The notes: generated by a model from the sequence alone, not told the origin. A stretch of DNA of 64,000 bases from Polaribacter glomeratus (GCF_002954665.1 NZ_MSCM01000001.1:541608-605607); one strand, 5' to 3'. Shown: positions 33,025-42,610, numbered from the stretch's first letter. Numbers and translations: made by a program.

Positions 33025-33864
33025 ATGTTGATGATTAATTTTAATGGCGAATTATTATTTGAAGAAAATGTGAAACTTTCTCCTGAAAATAGAGGGTTTA
33101 AATATGGTGATGCAATTTTTGAAACGATAAAAGTTAGCAATAATAGAGTTGTTTTTTGGGAAGATCATTATTTTAGATTGATGTCCTCTATGAGGATGTT
33201 ACGCATGAAGATACCTATGAAATTTACCTTAGAATTTTTAGAGCAAGAAATTTTAAAAACAGTGGCAGCTCAAGATAGTGATACTTCTTTTAGAGTTCGA
33301 TTAAACGTGTATCGTAGAGATGGTGGTTTATACACACCAAAAACGAATAAAATTCATTATTTTATTGATGCAAAACCAAATACTTATGTAACTAAAGATG
33401 TTTATATTGTAGATGTTTTTAAAGACTTTTATAATTATTCAGGGTTATTATCAACTATAAAAACAAACAATAGAATGGTGAATACTTTAGCTAGTATTTT
33501 TGCGAAAGAAAATGAGCTAGACAATTGTGTTTTAATCAACGAAAATAAAGGAGTTGTTGAAGTAACAAATGCTAATATTTTTATTCTAAAAGGAAATGTA
33601 GTTAAAACTCCTGCATATACAGAAGGATGTATAAAAGGAATCGTTAGAAAAAAGGTAATTGAAATAATTACTAAAAACGAAGCGTATTCTATAGAAGAAA
33701 CCACCATTTCTCCTTTTGAAATTCAAAAAGCAGATGAAGTTTTTATAACCAATGCAATTATAGGTATTCAGGCAGTAACAAACTACAAGAAGAAAACATT
33801 TACAACTAGTTTTTCAGATAAAATAAGTAAGAGTTTAAGGGTTTTAGAAGTAACTACTTCTTAA
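33025..33864 (+). CDS. Class IV PLP aminotransferase (IlvE/PabC-like)
   Basis: A 279-residue fold-type IV PLP enzyme. The N-terminal pattern NRGFKYGDAIFETIKV is typical. The Schiff-base Lys is in the LLSTIKTNNRMVNTLAS segment (about 150-155). Downstream come EVTNANIFIL (phosphate-binding region), PAYTEGCIKGIVRKKVIE and DEVFITNAIIGIQAV. The family includes branched-chain aminotransferase, D-amino acid aminotransferase and aminodeoxychorismate lyase; length and the TEGCIKGI.R pattern fit a PabC/IlvE-like member but do not settle the substrate. ATG codons at 33025 and 33031 are both usable. The 3' end overlaps the converging yqgE gene by 4 bp. Confidence 0.88.
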   Translation: MLMINFNGELLFEENVKLSPENRGFKYGDAIFETIKVSNNRVVFWEDHYFRLMSSMRMLRMKIPMKFTLEFLEQEILKTVAAQDSDTSFRVRLNVYRRDGGLYTPKTNKIHYFIDAKPNTYVTKDVYIVDVFKDFYNYSGLLSTIKTNNRMVNTLASIFAKENELDNCVLINENKGVVEVTNANIFILKGNVVKTPAYTEGCIKGIVRKKVIEIITKNEAYSIEETTISPFEIQKADEVFITNAIIGIQAVTNYKKKTFTTSFSDKISKSLRVLEVTTS

Positions 33865-34418
33865 TTTAAATTAACATCACTTGGTGCATTTGCCCAAAGT
33901 TTATAATCACCGCCTTTTTGTAGTATTTTATTTCTCCAAAGAGATTCATCATCCGTAGATAAAATATTTTTAATATCATTTTCTGATATAAACCAAGAGT
34001 TTAAGTTTAATTCATCGGTAAGTTGATTTTTATCCCAGCCAGAATAACCAAGAAAAAAACGAATATCAGTACTTTCTAAATCACCATTATTTAATAATTC
34101 TCTTAATGATTTAAAATTACCACCCCAAAAAATGCCACTATCAACTTCTATGCTTTCTGGTATTAAATGGGGAACCTTGTGCACAAAATAAAGATTATCT
34201 TGTTCTACAGGTCCTCCTTGATAGATTGTAAAATTACACGCTATTTCTGGTAATAAATCTTGTAGTGTATATTCTAAAGGTCTGTTTAAAATGAAACCAA
34301 CAGAATTTTTGTTTGTATGCTCTGTGATTAAAATAATTGCTCTATTAAAAGAACTGTCATTTAAAATAGATGGTTCTGCAATTAGCAATCTTCCTTTAAG
34401 AGGTTTTAAGTGGCTCAT
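33861..34418 (-). CDS. yqgE: YqgE/AlgH family protein
   Basis: A 185-residue protein with the family pattern throughout: KGRLLIAEPSILNDSSFNRAIILITEH, GFILNRPLEY, IYQGGPVEQDNLYFVH, IFWGGNFKSLRELL and FFLGYSGWDKNQL. Nearly every bacterium in this group has one copy. It is a soluble protein of unknown molecular function, named after a Pseudomonas alginate regulator. It is followed, converging, by the aminotransferase gene and preceded upstream by the HU gene and its terminator. Confidence 0.94.
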   Translation of the reverse strand: MSHLKPLKGRLLIAEPSILNDSSFNRAIILITEHTNKNSVGFILNRPLEYTLQDLLPEIACNFTIYQGGPVEQDNLYFVHKVPHLIPESIEVDSGIFWGGNFKSLRELLNNGDLESTDIRFFLGYSGWDKNQLTDELNLNSWFISENDIKNILSTDDESLWRNKILQKGGDYKLWANAPSDVNLN

Positions 34419-34445
34419 AAGTAAATATATGTAAAATATAGGTAT

Positions 34446-34472
34446 AAAAAAAACTCCCTTAAAAGAGAGTTT
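34446..34472 (-). terminator. HU gene terminator
   Basis: The arms 34451-34460 and 34463-34472 pair (10 bp, one G-U) and are followed on the minus strand by eight T. It lies 26 bp behind the HU stop. Confidence 0.88.
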
Positions 34473-34497
34473 CCTTATAGCTTTAAGTTGTAACGTA

Positions 34498-34770
34498 TTA
34501 GTTTACAGCTTCGCTTAATCCAGCTCCAGCTTTAAATTTTGCTACATTTTTAGCAGCAATTTGAATCGTTTTTCCAGTTTGTGGATTTCTTCCACTTCTT
34601 GCAGCTCTGTTAGAAACTGAAAAAGTACCAAAACCAACTAAAGCAACTTTACCACCACCTTTTAAAGCAGAAGTTACATTACCTGTAAAAGACTCTAAAG
34701 CTGCCTTAGCTGCTACTTTAGAAATTCCTGCGTCAGCAGCCATTGCATCGATTAAATCAGACTTGTTCAT
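34498..34770 (-). CDS. hup: HU-family DNA-binding protein
   Basis: A 90-residue histone-like protein: [39 protein letters not shown], then the beta arm region [30 protein letters not shown] and [13 protein letters not shown]. The RNPQTG arm tip and the Pro that intercalates into DNA are present. It works as a dimer that bends DNA and compacts the nucleoid. It has its own promoter with a -33/-7 pair (34824-34853) and its own terminator, so it is monocistronic and probably highly expressed. Confidence 0.96.
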   Translation of the reverse strand: MNKSDLIDAMAADAGISKVAAKAALESFTGNVTSALKGGGKVALVGFGTFSVSNRAARSGRNPQTGKTIQIAAKNVAKFKAGAGLSEAVN

Positions 34771-34823
34771 AATAAATAGATTTTAAATTAATTGAATATT
34801 ATTTTTGTGCTGTAATAGCTTAA

Positions 34824-34853
34824 CAAATATAGACGGATTAAGGGTTTGCGCAA
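34824..34853 (-). promoter_or_regulatory. Promoter of the HU gene
   Basis: On the minus strand: TTG, 19 bp, then TATATTTG, which matches the Bacteroidota TTG-N19-21-TAnnTTTG consensus. The -7 box lies 54 bp upstream of the ATG, and the start codon is preceded by an AT-rich leader. Confidence 0.8.
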
Positions 34854-34956
34854 GTTTGACCTTAAAAAAAGTGCCTTTTTGTTAATAAATAGCATCAAAT
34901 TGTTAATAAGGAGAGGTTGAAAAATCAAAAACTCTTAAAACCGCATCAATAAAGGG

Positions 34957-35901
34957 TTAAAGCATTTCTGCTTCTTGCGAAAAAGTGTAACCGTTTAAAA
35001 GACTTTTTGAGTCCATTTTTTTCTTTCCAGAAAGTTTAAGTTCGTCAATAATAATAAATCCATTATTTACTGCTACTTTTAGCTCTTTTTTAGTGGTAAT
35101 TATTTTACCAACATTAAACTGATGCTCACTAATTTCTTTTTGAACTGCATAAATTTTTACTGATATTTCTTCATCCTCATTTTTTACAATCGTCCAAGCA
35201 GCCGGAAAAGGATTTAAACCTCTAATTTTATTATAAATACTATCTAATGGAGCAGACCAATCTATTTTTGTGTTTTCTGGATGTAACTTTGGGGCAAATT
35301 TTTCTTCTAGAACTGGTTGTTTTTTAGTTGTTATATTTCCATCAGAAATTAAATCAATAGTTTTAGAAACTAAATCGGCTCCTAAAAACATCAATTTGTC
35401 ATGCAAAGTACCAACAGTTTCTGTATCTTCAATTGCAGTTTCTTTTTGTAAAATAATTTCTCCGGTATCTATTTTATCATCAATAAAAAAAGTAGTAACA
35501 CCTGTTTTTGTTTCGCCATTTATAATTGCCCAATGAATTGGCGCTGCACCTCTGTATTGCGGTAATAAAGAAGCGTGAAGATTAAAAGTACCAAATTTTG
35601 GCATTTTCCAAACTGCTTCTGGCAACATTCTAAATGCAACTACAATTTGTAAATCGGCATTTAATGCTTTTAATTCTTGTTGAAACGTCTCATTTTTTAA
35701 ATTTTGAGGCTGTAAAATTGTTAAATTTTTTGATAACGCATATTTTTTAACATCAGATTCGTTTAGTTTTCTTCCTCTTCCGGCAGGTTTATCTGCAGCC
35801 GTAATTACACCAACGATGTTATAATTGTTGTCTACTAAATGTCTTAAAATGGTAACCGCAAAATCTGGAGTTCCCATAAAAACGATACGTACATCTTTCA
35901 T
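34957..35901 (-). CDS. fmt: Methionyl-tRNA formyltransferase
   Basis: A 314-residue protein with the full family set: RIVFMGTPDFAVTILRHLV at the N-terminus, KPAGRGRKL, VVAFRMLP, the catalytic SLLPQYRGAAPIHWAIINGE with the preceding Asn-His (NLHA), and FFIDDKIDTGEIIL. The C-terminal OB-like domain (SKIDWSAPLD...GLNPFPAAWT) binds the tRNA. It formylates Met-tRNA for initiation with formyl-THF. It lies 4 bp behind recQ on the same strand, so the NadR-like ATPase, recQ and fmt form a run. Normal length, no oddity. Confidence 0.97.
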   Translation of the reverse strand: MKDVRIVFMGTPDFAVTILRHLVDNNYNIVGVITAADKPAGRGRKLNESDVKKYALSKNLTILQPQNLKNETFQQELKALNADLQIVVAFRMLPEAVWKMPKFGTFNLHASLLPQYRGAAPIHWAIINGETKTGVTTFFIDDKIDTGEIILQKETAIEDTETVGTLHDKLMFLGADLVSKTIDLISDGNITTKKQPVLEEKFAPKLHPENTKIDWSAPLDSIYNKIRGLNPFPAAWTIVKNEDEEISVKIYAVQKEISEHQFNVGKIITTKKELKVAVNNGFIIIDELKLSGKKKMDSKSLLNGYTFSQEAEML

Positions 35902-35905
35902 AATT

Positions 35906-37795
35906 TTATTTTAGTTGGTATTTATTTTGATGATTTATTTGTATTTTATCTTCGGATAAAAGCACACGCAAATGTATTAAAATGTCTTTTTCATTTGCCT
36001 TTATATGTTGATTTATTTCTTGCGATGTTAACGCATTTTTTTGTTTCAAAATTGCTAGAATTTCTAAAGAAATAGCAATTTTTTTTGAACTCTTTTTAGA
36101 CAAACAAACATCGCAAATGCCACAATTTTTGGTTGATTTTTCATCAAAATAATCTAAAATTTGTGTGTTTCTGCACATAGAATTATTTTGAATATACAGT
36201 AAAAAATCATCCGACTTTTTTTCTTTTTGTTTTAAAAATTGCACGATTTCTCTAGAATATTTATTGATGGTTAAATCATCTTCTCTTGGAACTAAAAAAC
36301 GAATTTCTGTATCTGTTTTTACACTCTTGTAAGTTAGTATATTTTCTTTTTCTAATTGTTCTAAATTGGCAATTACTTGTCTAGAAGTAATATTGTTTTT
36401 CTTGGCGAGTAGAAATTCATCTACTTTAACTTCTTGTTTAAATAAACCACTATAAGTTCTTAATAATGAATCTATAAAGTTCTTGTTATAGATATTGTTT
36501 ATGGCGTATAAAACAACATTTTTGCTGCTTGCAGTAAATAGTACTGTAGATTTTTGATTGTATGTATTTGTAAGTTCTAGGATGCCGTTATTAGATAAAA
36601 TCTTTAAAATTGCATCTACTTTTACAGCTGTAAAATTATAAATTTTAGAGAATTTTAAAAGGTTAAAACTGTAATATTTATCAATTATTTCTCCTTTTGC
36701 AATTCTAAAATATTGGTATAATTGTCTGTGTACTTCTTTTACTTCTGCAATGTTTGGTAATGCTTTTTTTATTTGCTTTTTGTAGATAGCAATATCATTT
36801 TCATTTTTAAATAAAACAGCAAAAGATTTGTTGCCGTTTCTGCCTGCTCTACCAGATTCTTGAATGTAATTTTCGATACTAAAAGGCAAATCAAAATGCA
36901 CAACAATACCAACATTTGGCTTGTCAATTCCCATTCCAAATGCATTTGTAGAAACTATGATTGGTGTTTTTTCTGTCATCCAATTATCAAAAGAAAGTTG
37001 CTTTTCTTTAGCAGATAATCCAGCGTGATAAAAACTGCTTTTATAATTTTTAGCGTTTAAAAAATTACTAATTTCTTCTGTTCTTTTTCTAGAAGTAACA
37101 TAAATAATTGCTGGCTTTTTAGTCTTTGTAAAAATTTGTTCTAGCTTTAATAATTTGTCTTCTACTGTAAAAACTTGATAGGCTAAATTTTCTCTTTGAA
37201 AAGATTTTCTAAATAGCTGCGTATTTTCTAATTCAAGATTTTCTGCAATATCTTTTAAAACGATATTGTTTGCAGTTGCCGTGAGTGCGATAAAATTTAC
37301 ACCAGGAATTAGTTCTTTTAAAATTTTAATATTTCGGTAAGAAGGTCTAAAATCACTTCCCCATTCAGAAATACAATGCGCTTCATCAATCGCAACAAAA
37401 GAAACAGTTAACTCTTGTATTTTTTGCTGAATAAAGGTGGATTGTAATCTTTCTGGAGAAATATATAAAAATTTAAAATTCCCGAATTTAATATTATCGA
37501 AAAGTGTAATAATTTCATTTTGGGAAGAACCAGACTTTATAGTTGTAGCCTTAATATGTCTTTTGTTTAGGTTTTCAACTTGATCTTGCATTAAAGCAAT
37601 TAAAGGCGAAATTACAATGCAAACGCCGTCTTTTAACAAAGCCGGAACTTGAAAACAAATCGATTTTCCGCCGCCAGTTGGCAAGAGCGCAATTACATCT
37701 TTTTTTTCTAAAACAGCGTTTATAATTTCTTCTTGAGGTTCTCTAAAAGAAGAAAAATTCCAGTATTCTTGTATTATTTCTTTTGCCGAAATCAT
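35906..37795 (-). CDS. recQ: ATP-dependent DNA helicase RecQ
   Basis: A RecQ helicase of about 629 residues from the ATG at 37795 (ATGA overlap with the upstream ATPase stop; an ATG at 37804 is also possible). Motifs: LPTGGGKSICFQVPALL (Walker A), ALMQDQVENL, DEAHCISEWGSDFRPSY (DEAH plus the aromatic-rich loop), LTATAN and QESGRAGRNG. The RQC zinc site has four Cys (CRNTQ...CGICDVC) near 530. The C-terminus is short, so an HRDC domain is absent or minimal. It unwinds recombination intermediates and broken forks. The tight overlap with the ATPase gene suggests translational coupling. Confidence 0.96.
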   Translation of the reverse strand: MISAKEIIQEYWNFSSFREPQEEIINAVLEKKDVIALLPTGGGKSICFQVPALLKDGVCIVISPLIALMQDQVENLNKRHIKATTIKSGSSQNEIITLFDNIKFGNFKFLYISPERLQSTFIQQKIQELTVSFVAIDEAHCISEWGSDFRPSYRNIKILKELIPGVNFIALTATANNIVLKDIAENLELENTQLFRKSFQRENLAYQVFTVEDKLLKLEQIFTKTKKPAIIYVTSRKRTEEISNFLNAKNYKSSFYHAGLSAKEKQLSFDNWMTEKTPIIVSTNAFGMGIDKPNVGIVVHFDLPFSIENYIQESGRAGRNGNKSFAVLFKNENDIAIYKKQIKKALPNIAEVKEVHRQLYQYFRIAKGEIIDKYYSFNLLKFSKIYNFTAVKVDAILKILSNNGILELTNTYNQKSTVLFTASSKNVVLYAINNIYNKNFIDSLLRTYSGLFKQEVKVDEFLLAKKNNITSRQVIANLEQLEKENILTYKSVKTDTEIRFLVPREDDLTINKYSREIVQFLKQKEKKSDDFLLYIQNNSMCRNTQILDYFDEKSTKNCGICDVCLSKKSSKKIAISLEILAILKQKNALTSQEINQHIKANEKDILIHLRVLLSEDKIQINHQNKYQLK

Positions 37796-38343
37796 AATTC
37801 GCAAGAAAGCGAATTAATAATAAAATTAGTTCTTTCATCAACAGAACCAAAAGGAACGTTTATAATTTTATATCCCAATTCTGAATATGCGCTTAGTAAA
37901 AAAGTATCAATAATAGAAGATTCTTCAAAAGTCTCATAACGCTCATTATCTGTGATATGTATTTCTTTCCAAGGAGAAAAATGTAGGATTATATCGTACT
38001 TATAGTGTTTGCTTTTTTCTAAGAAAGTAGCAGGGAAATCAGTTTTAAAATAATTCATGTAAGCATGAACATCAGGAATTCCTCTATCAAAAAAAACAAT
38101 ATTTTCTTGTCTTTTTTCAGCAGATAAAAATTGTTCTTCTCTACCCTCTAGAAGCATTTCGCTAAATAGTAGCGGTTCTGTTAAAAAGAGTTGTTCAATT
38201 CCTTTATTCTGTGCTTTTAAAATAACATCTCTAGAAACTTCATTAAAACAAAAAAAACCTTTTTCTTTTAATTTATTTAAAACAGTTGTTTTTCCTGTTC
38301 CTGGACCACCAATTAAAACGATTTTTTGCTGATTTTTTTGCAA
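37792..38343 (-). CDS. AAA_28/NadR-like P-loop ATPase
   Basis: A 183-residue P-loop protein: IVLIGGPGTGKTTVLNKLKEKG (Walker A near the N-terminus), CFNEVSRDVILKAQ, then IVFFDRGIPDVHAYM and ILHFSPWKEIHITDNERYETFEE. This is the AAA_28 family related to the kinase domain of NadR and to nucleotide-binding proteins of unknown function. The pattern ERYETFEE is typical for the lid region. It is probably a soluble kinase-like ATPase. Its TGA overlaps the recQ ATG, so it is co-expressed with recQ and fmt, though no functional link is known. Confidence 0.85.
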   Translation of the reverse strand: MQKNQQKIVLIGGPGTGKTTVLNKLKEKGFFCFNEVSRDVILKAQNKGIEQLFLTEPLLFSEMLLEGREEQFLSAEKRQENIVFFDRGIPDVHAYMNYFKTDFPATFLEKSKHYKYDIILHFSPWKEIHITDNERYETFEESSIIDTFLLSAYSELGYKIINVPFGSVDERTNFIINSLSCEL

Positions 38344-38484
38344 GTATTTTGTCTTAGAATTATTAATTTTGATTTTTCACCCAAAATTTGAGTGCCACAA
38401 AAATAAATCATTCGTTTTATAAAACTAATTTTTAATGTAATATTGTGGGCGGTTATTTTTTAAATACTTAAAAGAGATGTAAAT

Positions 38485-38775
38485 ATGAGCGAAATGAGTG
38501 AAAAAAATGCGTTTTACACCAAATTAAAAACTCAGTTAGAAGACACAACAAGTTTTCCGGCAGAGTATATGTATAAATTTATTGTTCCTTCGGATGAAAA
38601 TCAATTTGAAGAAGTGCAAGAAATATTTAATAACACGGGTGCAGTTATTAAAACAAAAAAATCTAAAACAGGAAAATATAATAGTCTTTCTGTCGTATTA
38701 CAAATAGCAAGTGCTTCTAAAGTAATTGAGTATTACAAAAAAGCAGAAAAAATTAAAGGAATTATATCATTATAA
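38485..38775 (+). CDS. DUF493 (YbeD-like) family protein
   Basis: A 96-residue protein of the DUF493 ferredoxin-like fold: FYTKLKTQLEDTTSFPAEYMYKFIVP, then GAVIKTKKSKTGKYNSLSVVLQIASASKVIEYYKKA and a short C-terminal strand. YbeD-type proteins are small soluble proteins of unknown function linked in enterics to lipoate metabolism neighbours. It is the first gene of the plus-strand run that continues with three peptidyl-prolyl isomerase-like genes, which start 4 bp behind its stop. Confidence 0.85.
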   Translation: MSEMSEKNAFYTKLKTQLEDTTSFPAEYMYKFIVPSDENQFEEVQEIFNNTGAVIKTKKSKTGKYNSLSVVLQIASASKVIEYYKKAEKIKGIISL

Positions 38776-38779
38776 ATTT

Positions 38780-40414
38780 ATGAGAAAGTTAGTTTTATTA
38801 GTCGTTTTAGGCTTTTCAAGCATCGTTTTTGCACAAAAGAAAAGCAAAGTTTTACTTACTATTGATGGTGAAAAAATCACTATTTCTGATTTTAAGAGAG
38901 TTTATGAAAAAAATTTAGACGCAATTGATAATGAAGAAGCAAAAGATGTTGAGAAAAATTTAGACCTTTTTATTAACTATAAGCTTAAAGTAAAGGAAGC
39001 TTATGGTATAAATTTAGACACTTTAACGTCTTATGTAAGGGAAATGGAGACTTATAGAAATCAGCTTTCTGCCCCTTATATGCAAGATTCGGCTTTTATA
39101 AACAAACTTGTTAAGGATGCTTATTTTAGAACAAAAAATGAAGTAAAAGCAAAACACATTTTAATTATTACTCCAAAAACTCCTAGTCCAAAAGATACTT
39201 TAGAGGCGTATCAGAAAATTGTAAAAATTAGAGATAGAATTATAAAAGGAGAAGATTTTGAAGAAGTTGCGATAGAGGTTTCTGAAGACCCTTCTACCAG
39301 AGATGATCAAAAATCTGGCAAACCAGGTAATAGAGGTAATTTAGGTTATTTTTCTGCTTTTAGAATGGTATATCCTTTTGAAGCTGCTGCTTATAACACC
39401 AAGGTTGGTGAAGTTTCAGAACCTTTTAGAACTAGTTTTGGGTATCATATTTTAAAAGTAGATTCTTTAAGACAATCGAAAGGCGAAGTTGAAGTGGCTC
39501 ATATTTTAATAACAGACACTTCTACGAATGGTGAAGCTCTAGCCAATGAAGTTTATAAAAAACTACAAAGTGATGAGCAATTTGGTGCTTTAGCAAGACA
39601 ATATTCTGGTGATGTTGGTACAAAATCTAAAGGAGGAAAATTGAGACAATTTGGACCAGGAATGATGGTGAAACCTTTTGAAGATGCTGCTTATAGTTTG
39701 CAAAAAGAAGGCGAATACTCTAAACCATTTCAAACACGTTTTGGTTGGCATATTGTTCAACTCATTAAAAAACATCCTATTGCACCCTTTAGTGAAATGG
39801 AGAGTGATTTAAAAAGTAAAGTAAGATCTGGTGATAGAGCTCAGTTATCTCAAAAGGCGGTAATTAACAAATTAAAGAAAAAATATGCTATTGTAGAAAA
39901 TGAACAAGCGAAAGATATTTTTAATAGAACCGATTTAAAATCAATTTCAAAAGATTCACTGCAATCAATAATTTTATCAATAAATGACCTAAAAATAACG
40001 CAAGAGCAGTTTGTAAATTATCTTAATAAAAGTACAGATATTCCCGTATATCAAAGTTTTGAAGACTTTAAAGATTCAGAAATTTTATCTTACTATAAAG
40101 ATAATTTAGAAAAATCAGAACCAGAATTTGCGTATACTATTCAAGAGTATAAAGACGGATTGTTGTTGTTTGAGTTAATGCAACAGAAAATATGGGAAAA
40201 ATCATCTAAAGACTCCTTGGGCTTAAAAACTTTCTTTAACGATCATATAAAAGAGTATCAGCCAAAGGTATTAGATTCTATAAAAGGTCAAGTAATGAAC
40301 GATTATCAAAACTTTTTAGAAAAAAATTGGATATCAGATTTAAGAAGAAAAAGCGTTATAGACGTTGATAAAAGACAACTTAAAAAATTGATTAAATTTT
40401 ATAAAAGCAACTAA
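38780..40414 (+). CDS. Periplasmic peptidyl-prolyl isomerase with two parvulin domains
   Basis: About 544 residues from the ATG at 38780; an upstream ATG would overlap the DUF493 gene. The signal peptide is MRKLVLLVVLGFSSIVFAQ. Two PpiC/parvulin rotamase domains follow (about 115-215, KAKHILIITPK to YFSAFRMVYPFE and FGYHILKVD; about 225-325, VAHILITDT to FGPGMMVKPFE and FGWHIVQLIK). Helical segments in the N- and C-termini fit a SurA/PpiD-like chaperone. It should help fold outer membrane proteins. It overlaps the next lipoprotein gene by one base (TAATG). Confidence 0.9.
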   Translation: MRKLVLLVVLGFSSIVFAQKKSKVLLTIDGEKITISDFKRVYEKNLDAIDNEEAKDVEKNLDLFINYKLKVKEAYGINLDTLTSYVREMETYRNQLSAPYMQDSAFINKLVKDAYFRTKNEVKAKHILIITPKTPSPKDTLEAYQKIVKIRDRIIKGEDFEEVAIEVSEDPSTRDDQKSGKPGNRGNLGYFSAFRMVYPFEAAAYNTKVGEVSEPFRTSFGYHILKVDSLRQSKGEVEVAHILITDTSTNGEALANEVYKKLQSDEQFGALARQYSGDVGTKSKGGKLRQFGPGMMVKPFEDAAYSLQKEGEYSKPFQTRFGWHIVQLIKKHPIAPFSEMESDLKSKVRSGDRAQLSQKAVINKLKKKYAIVENEQAKDIFNRTDLKSISKDSLQSIILSINDLKITQEQFVNYLNKSTDIPVYQSFEDFKDSEILSYYKDNLEKSEPEFAYTIQEYKDGLLLFELMQQKIWEKSSKDSLGLKTFFNDHIKEYQPKVLDSIKGQVMNDYQNFLEKNWISDLRRKSVIDVDKRQLKKLIKFYKSN

Positions 40415-41262
40415 TGAAACATTTTTTAATTGCATTTTTAACGATAGTATTATTAAACTCTTGTAATTATTTTAAAATGCAAGAAGATACCGAAATAACA
40501 TCAGAAATTGTTGCAGTTGTAAATACAGAAAAGCTTTTCAAAAAAGATTTAAATAGTATTTTACCAGAAGATATAAGCGAAGAAGATAGTCTCATTTTGG
40601 TAAAAAGTTTTATTAATAATTGGGCAATAAAACAAATATTACTGCAAAAAGCAGAGAACAATAATTCTTTAGAAGAAGTAAATGAAATTTCTGCATTAGT
40701 TAAAGATTATAGAGAAAGTCTACTTATTAATAACTATAAAGAAATACTTATTAAACAACAATTAGATACCGTTATAAAAGAAGAAGAAATTATTGATTTT
40801 TACTCAAAAAATAAAGAAAATTTTAGATTGAACGAAGAGTTAGTGAAAATTAAATATCTTCATTTTACTAAAAAAGTAATTAATAAAAATGAGCTTATAA
40901 AACTTTTTGCATCAGAAAAAATTGAAGATTTAGAAAAATTAGAAAAACAGCAATTAAGTTTTAAGCATTTTCAGTTTAACGATTCTGTTTGGACACAATT
41001 AGATAAGGTTTTGTTAAAAGTTCCTTTTTCGAAGGATAATATGTTAAAAAAATCAAAATTACTCCAAAAACAAGATTCATTAGGGTTATATTTGGCCACT
41101 ATAAAAAACGTTTTATTAAGGAATGATACAGCTCCATTAAGCTATATTAAACCTACCATAAAACAAATGATTTTACACAAACGTAAAATTGAATTAATAA
41201 GAGATATAGAAAAAATACTAGTAAAAGATGCAACAAAAAACAACAATTTTAAAGTATACTAA
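40414..41262 (+). CDS. SurA-like periplasmic lipoprotein without catalytic domain
   Basis: A 282-residue lipoprotein: signal MKHFLIAFLTIVLLNSC with a lipobox ending in Cys17 (LNSC). The body is helical and shows the SurA/PrsA N-terminal chaperone pattern (VAVVNTEKLFKKDLNSILPEDISEEDSLILVKSFINNWAIKQILL), but no parvulin domain. It lies between two PPIase genes and overlaps the next by 35 bp, so it probably works in the same outer-membrane biogenesis pathway. Lys- and Glu-rich throughout. The catalytic role is presumably provided by its neighbours. Confidence 0.8.
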   Translation: MKHFLIAFLTIVLLNSCNYFKMQEDTEITSEIVAVVNTEKLFKKDLNSILPEDISEEDSLILVKSFINNWAIKQILLQKAENNNSLEEVNEISALVKDYRESLLINNYKEILIKQQLDTVIKEEEIIDFYSKNKENFRLNEELVKIKYLHFTKKVINKNELIKLFASEKIEDLEKLEKQQLSFKHFQFNDSVWTQLDKVLLKVPFSKDNMLKKSKLLQKQDSLGLYLATIKNVLLRNDTAPLSYIKPTIKQMILHKRKIELIRDIEKILVKDATKNNNFKVY

Positions 41263-42607
41263 ATTAACCTTTTTATCAGTTTTTCTTGGGTTGATGAGTA
41301 TATCAACTTTTGCTCAAAAAATAAAAATAGATGGTGTTGCTGTAGTTATTGGTAAAAACATCGTTTTAGATTCTGATATAGAGAAATTTAAACAAGAAGT
41401 AGAAATTAGATCAGAAGGTAAAATTACTATTACAGACTGTGAAATGTTAGAGGAGTTAATGCAACAAAAACTTTTAGCACACCACGCCGTTGTAGATAGT
41501 GTTGTAGTTGCCGATGCAGATATCAACAGCCGAGTAGAAAGAAGTATACAGTATTTTACACAACAGTATGGCAGTGAAGATAAAGTAATAGAAGCTTATG
41601 GTTTTAACGATTTAGACGACTTAAAAAAGGAATTATATACTGTTCAAAAAGAAAATGTTTTAATTGAAAAAGAACAGGAAAAAATCACCGAAAAGATAGA
41701 TGTAACACCAGAAGAAGTTCGTTTGTATTTTAACGGATTAAAAAATAGTGGAGAATTACCAGAGTTTCCTGCAGAAATAGAATTGGCGCAAGTTGTATTA
41801 TATGCAGCTCCAACTAAAGAAGAAAACGACAGAATTGTTACACAATTAGAAGAGATTAAAAAGCAAATAGAAGATGGTGCTAGCTTTAAAATGAAAGCAA
41901 TTATAAACTCTGATGATCCAGGAGTTACCCAAAATGGAGGGCAATACGAGGTAACTAAAGACTCACCATTTATAAAAGAGTTTAAAGAAATGGCTTTTAG
42001 TTTAGATGTTAATCAAGTTTCTAAACCATTTAAGTCAGATTTTGGATACCATTTAATGCAATTGCATGAAATTAAAGGAAACATGAGGGTTGCATCACAT
42101 ATATTAATGCAGCCAGATATTCCTGAAACCAGATTAAAAGATACCCAAGTTAGAGCAGAACAAATTGCAGAAGATATTAAAGAAGGCAAAATTACTTTTG
42201 AAGAAGCGGTTAAAAAATATTCTGAAGATAAAGAAACCAAAAATAATGGCGGCGCAATTGTAAATCCGTATACTGGTGATGCTAAATTTGATTTAACCAG
42301 AATGGATCCAGATTTATATGCAAGGGTTGCTGAGTTAAAAAAAGGCGAACTTTCAGATGTCTTTTTTGATCAAAATAGAAGCGGAGAGAAAATGTTTAAA
42401 TTCATAATTATGAAAGATAGAACAGATACTCACACAGCAGATTTAGTTGAAGATTATGTAAAGATTCAAGATTTAGCATTAAGAAAAAAGAAAGAAGAAA
42501 CCGTTACTAAATGGTCTAAAGAGAAAATAAAAGATACATATATTAAAATGTCTGCAGATCATAATAAATGTACTTTCGAAAAAAATTGGAAAAAAGAAAC
42601 TAAGTAA
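41228..42607 (+). CDS. surA: SurA-like peptidyl-prolyl isomerase
   Basis: A 459-residue periplasmic SurA-like chaperone. The signal peptide is KLTFLSVFLGLMSISTFAQ. The SurA N-domain is GVAVVIGKNIVLDSDIEKF, CEMLEELMQQKLLAHHA. Two parvulin domains follow (around 170-270 with LAQVVLYAAPT, DPGVTQNGGQYEV and FGYHLMQLHEI; around 275-380 with VASHILMQPDIPE and NGGAIVNPYTGD). It escorts outer membrane beta-barrels across the periplasm. The start overlaps the previous gene by 35 bp. Neighbouring moxR begins 3 bp after its stop. Confidence 0.92.
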   Translation: MQQKTTILKYTKLTFLSVFLGLMSISTFAQKIKIDGVAVVIGKNIVLDSDIEKFKQEVEIRSEGKITITDCEMLEELMQQKLLAHHAVVDSVVVADADINSRVERSIQYFTQQYGSEDKVIEAYGFNDLDDLKKELYTVQKENVLIEKEQEKITEKIDVTPEEVRLYFNGLKNSGELPEFPAEIELAQVVLYAAPTKEENDRIVTQLEEIKKQIEDGASFKMKAIINSDDPGVTQNGGQYEVTKDSPFIKEFKEMAFSLDVNQVSKPFKSDFGYHLMQLHEIKGNMRVASHILMQPDIPETRLKDTQVRAEQIAEDIKEGKITFEEAVKKYSEDKETKNNGGAIVNPYTGDAKFDLTRMDPDLYARVAELKKGELSDVFFDQNRSGEKMFKFIIMKDRTDTHTADLVEDYVKIQDLALRKKKEETVTKWSKEKIKDTYIKMSADHNKCTFEKNWKKETK

Positions 42608-42610
42608 AAA

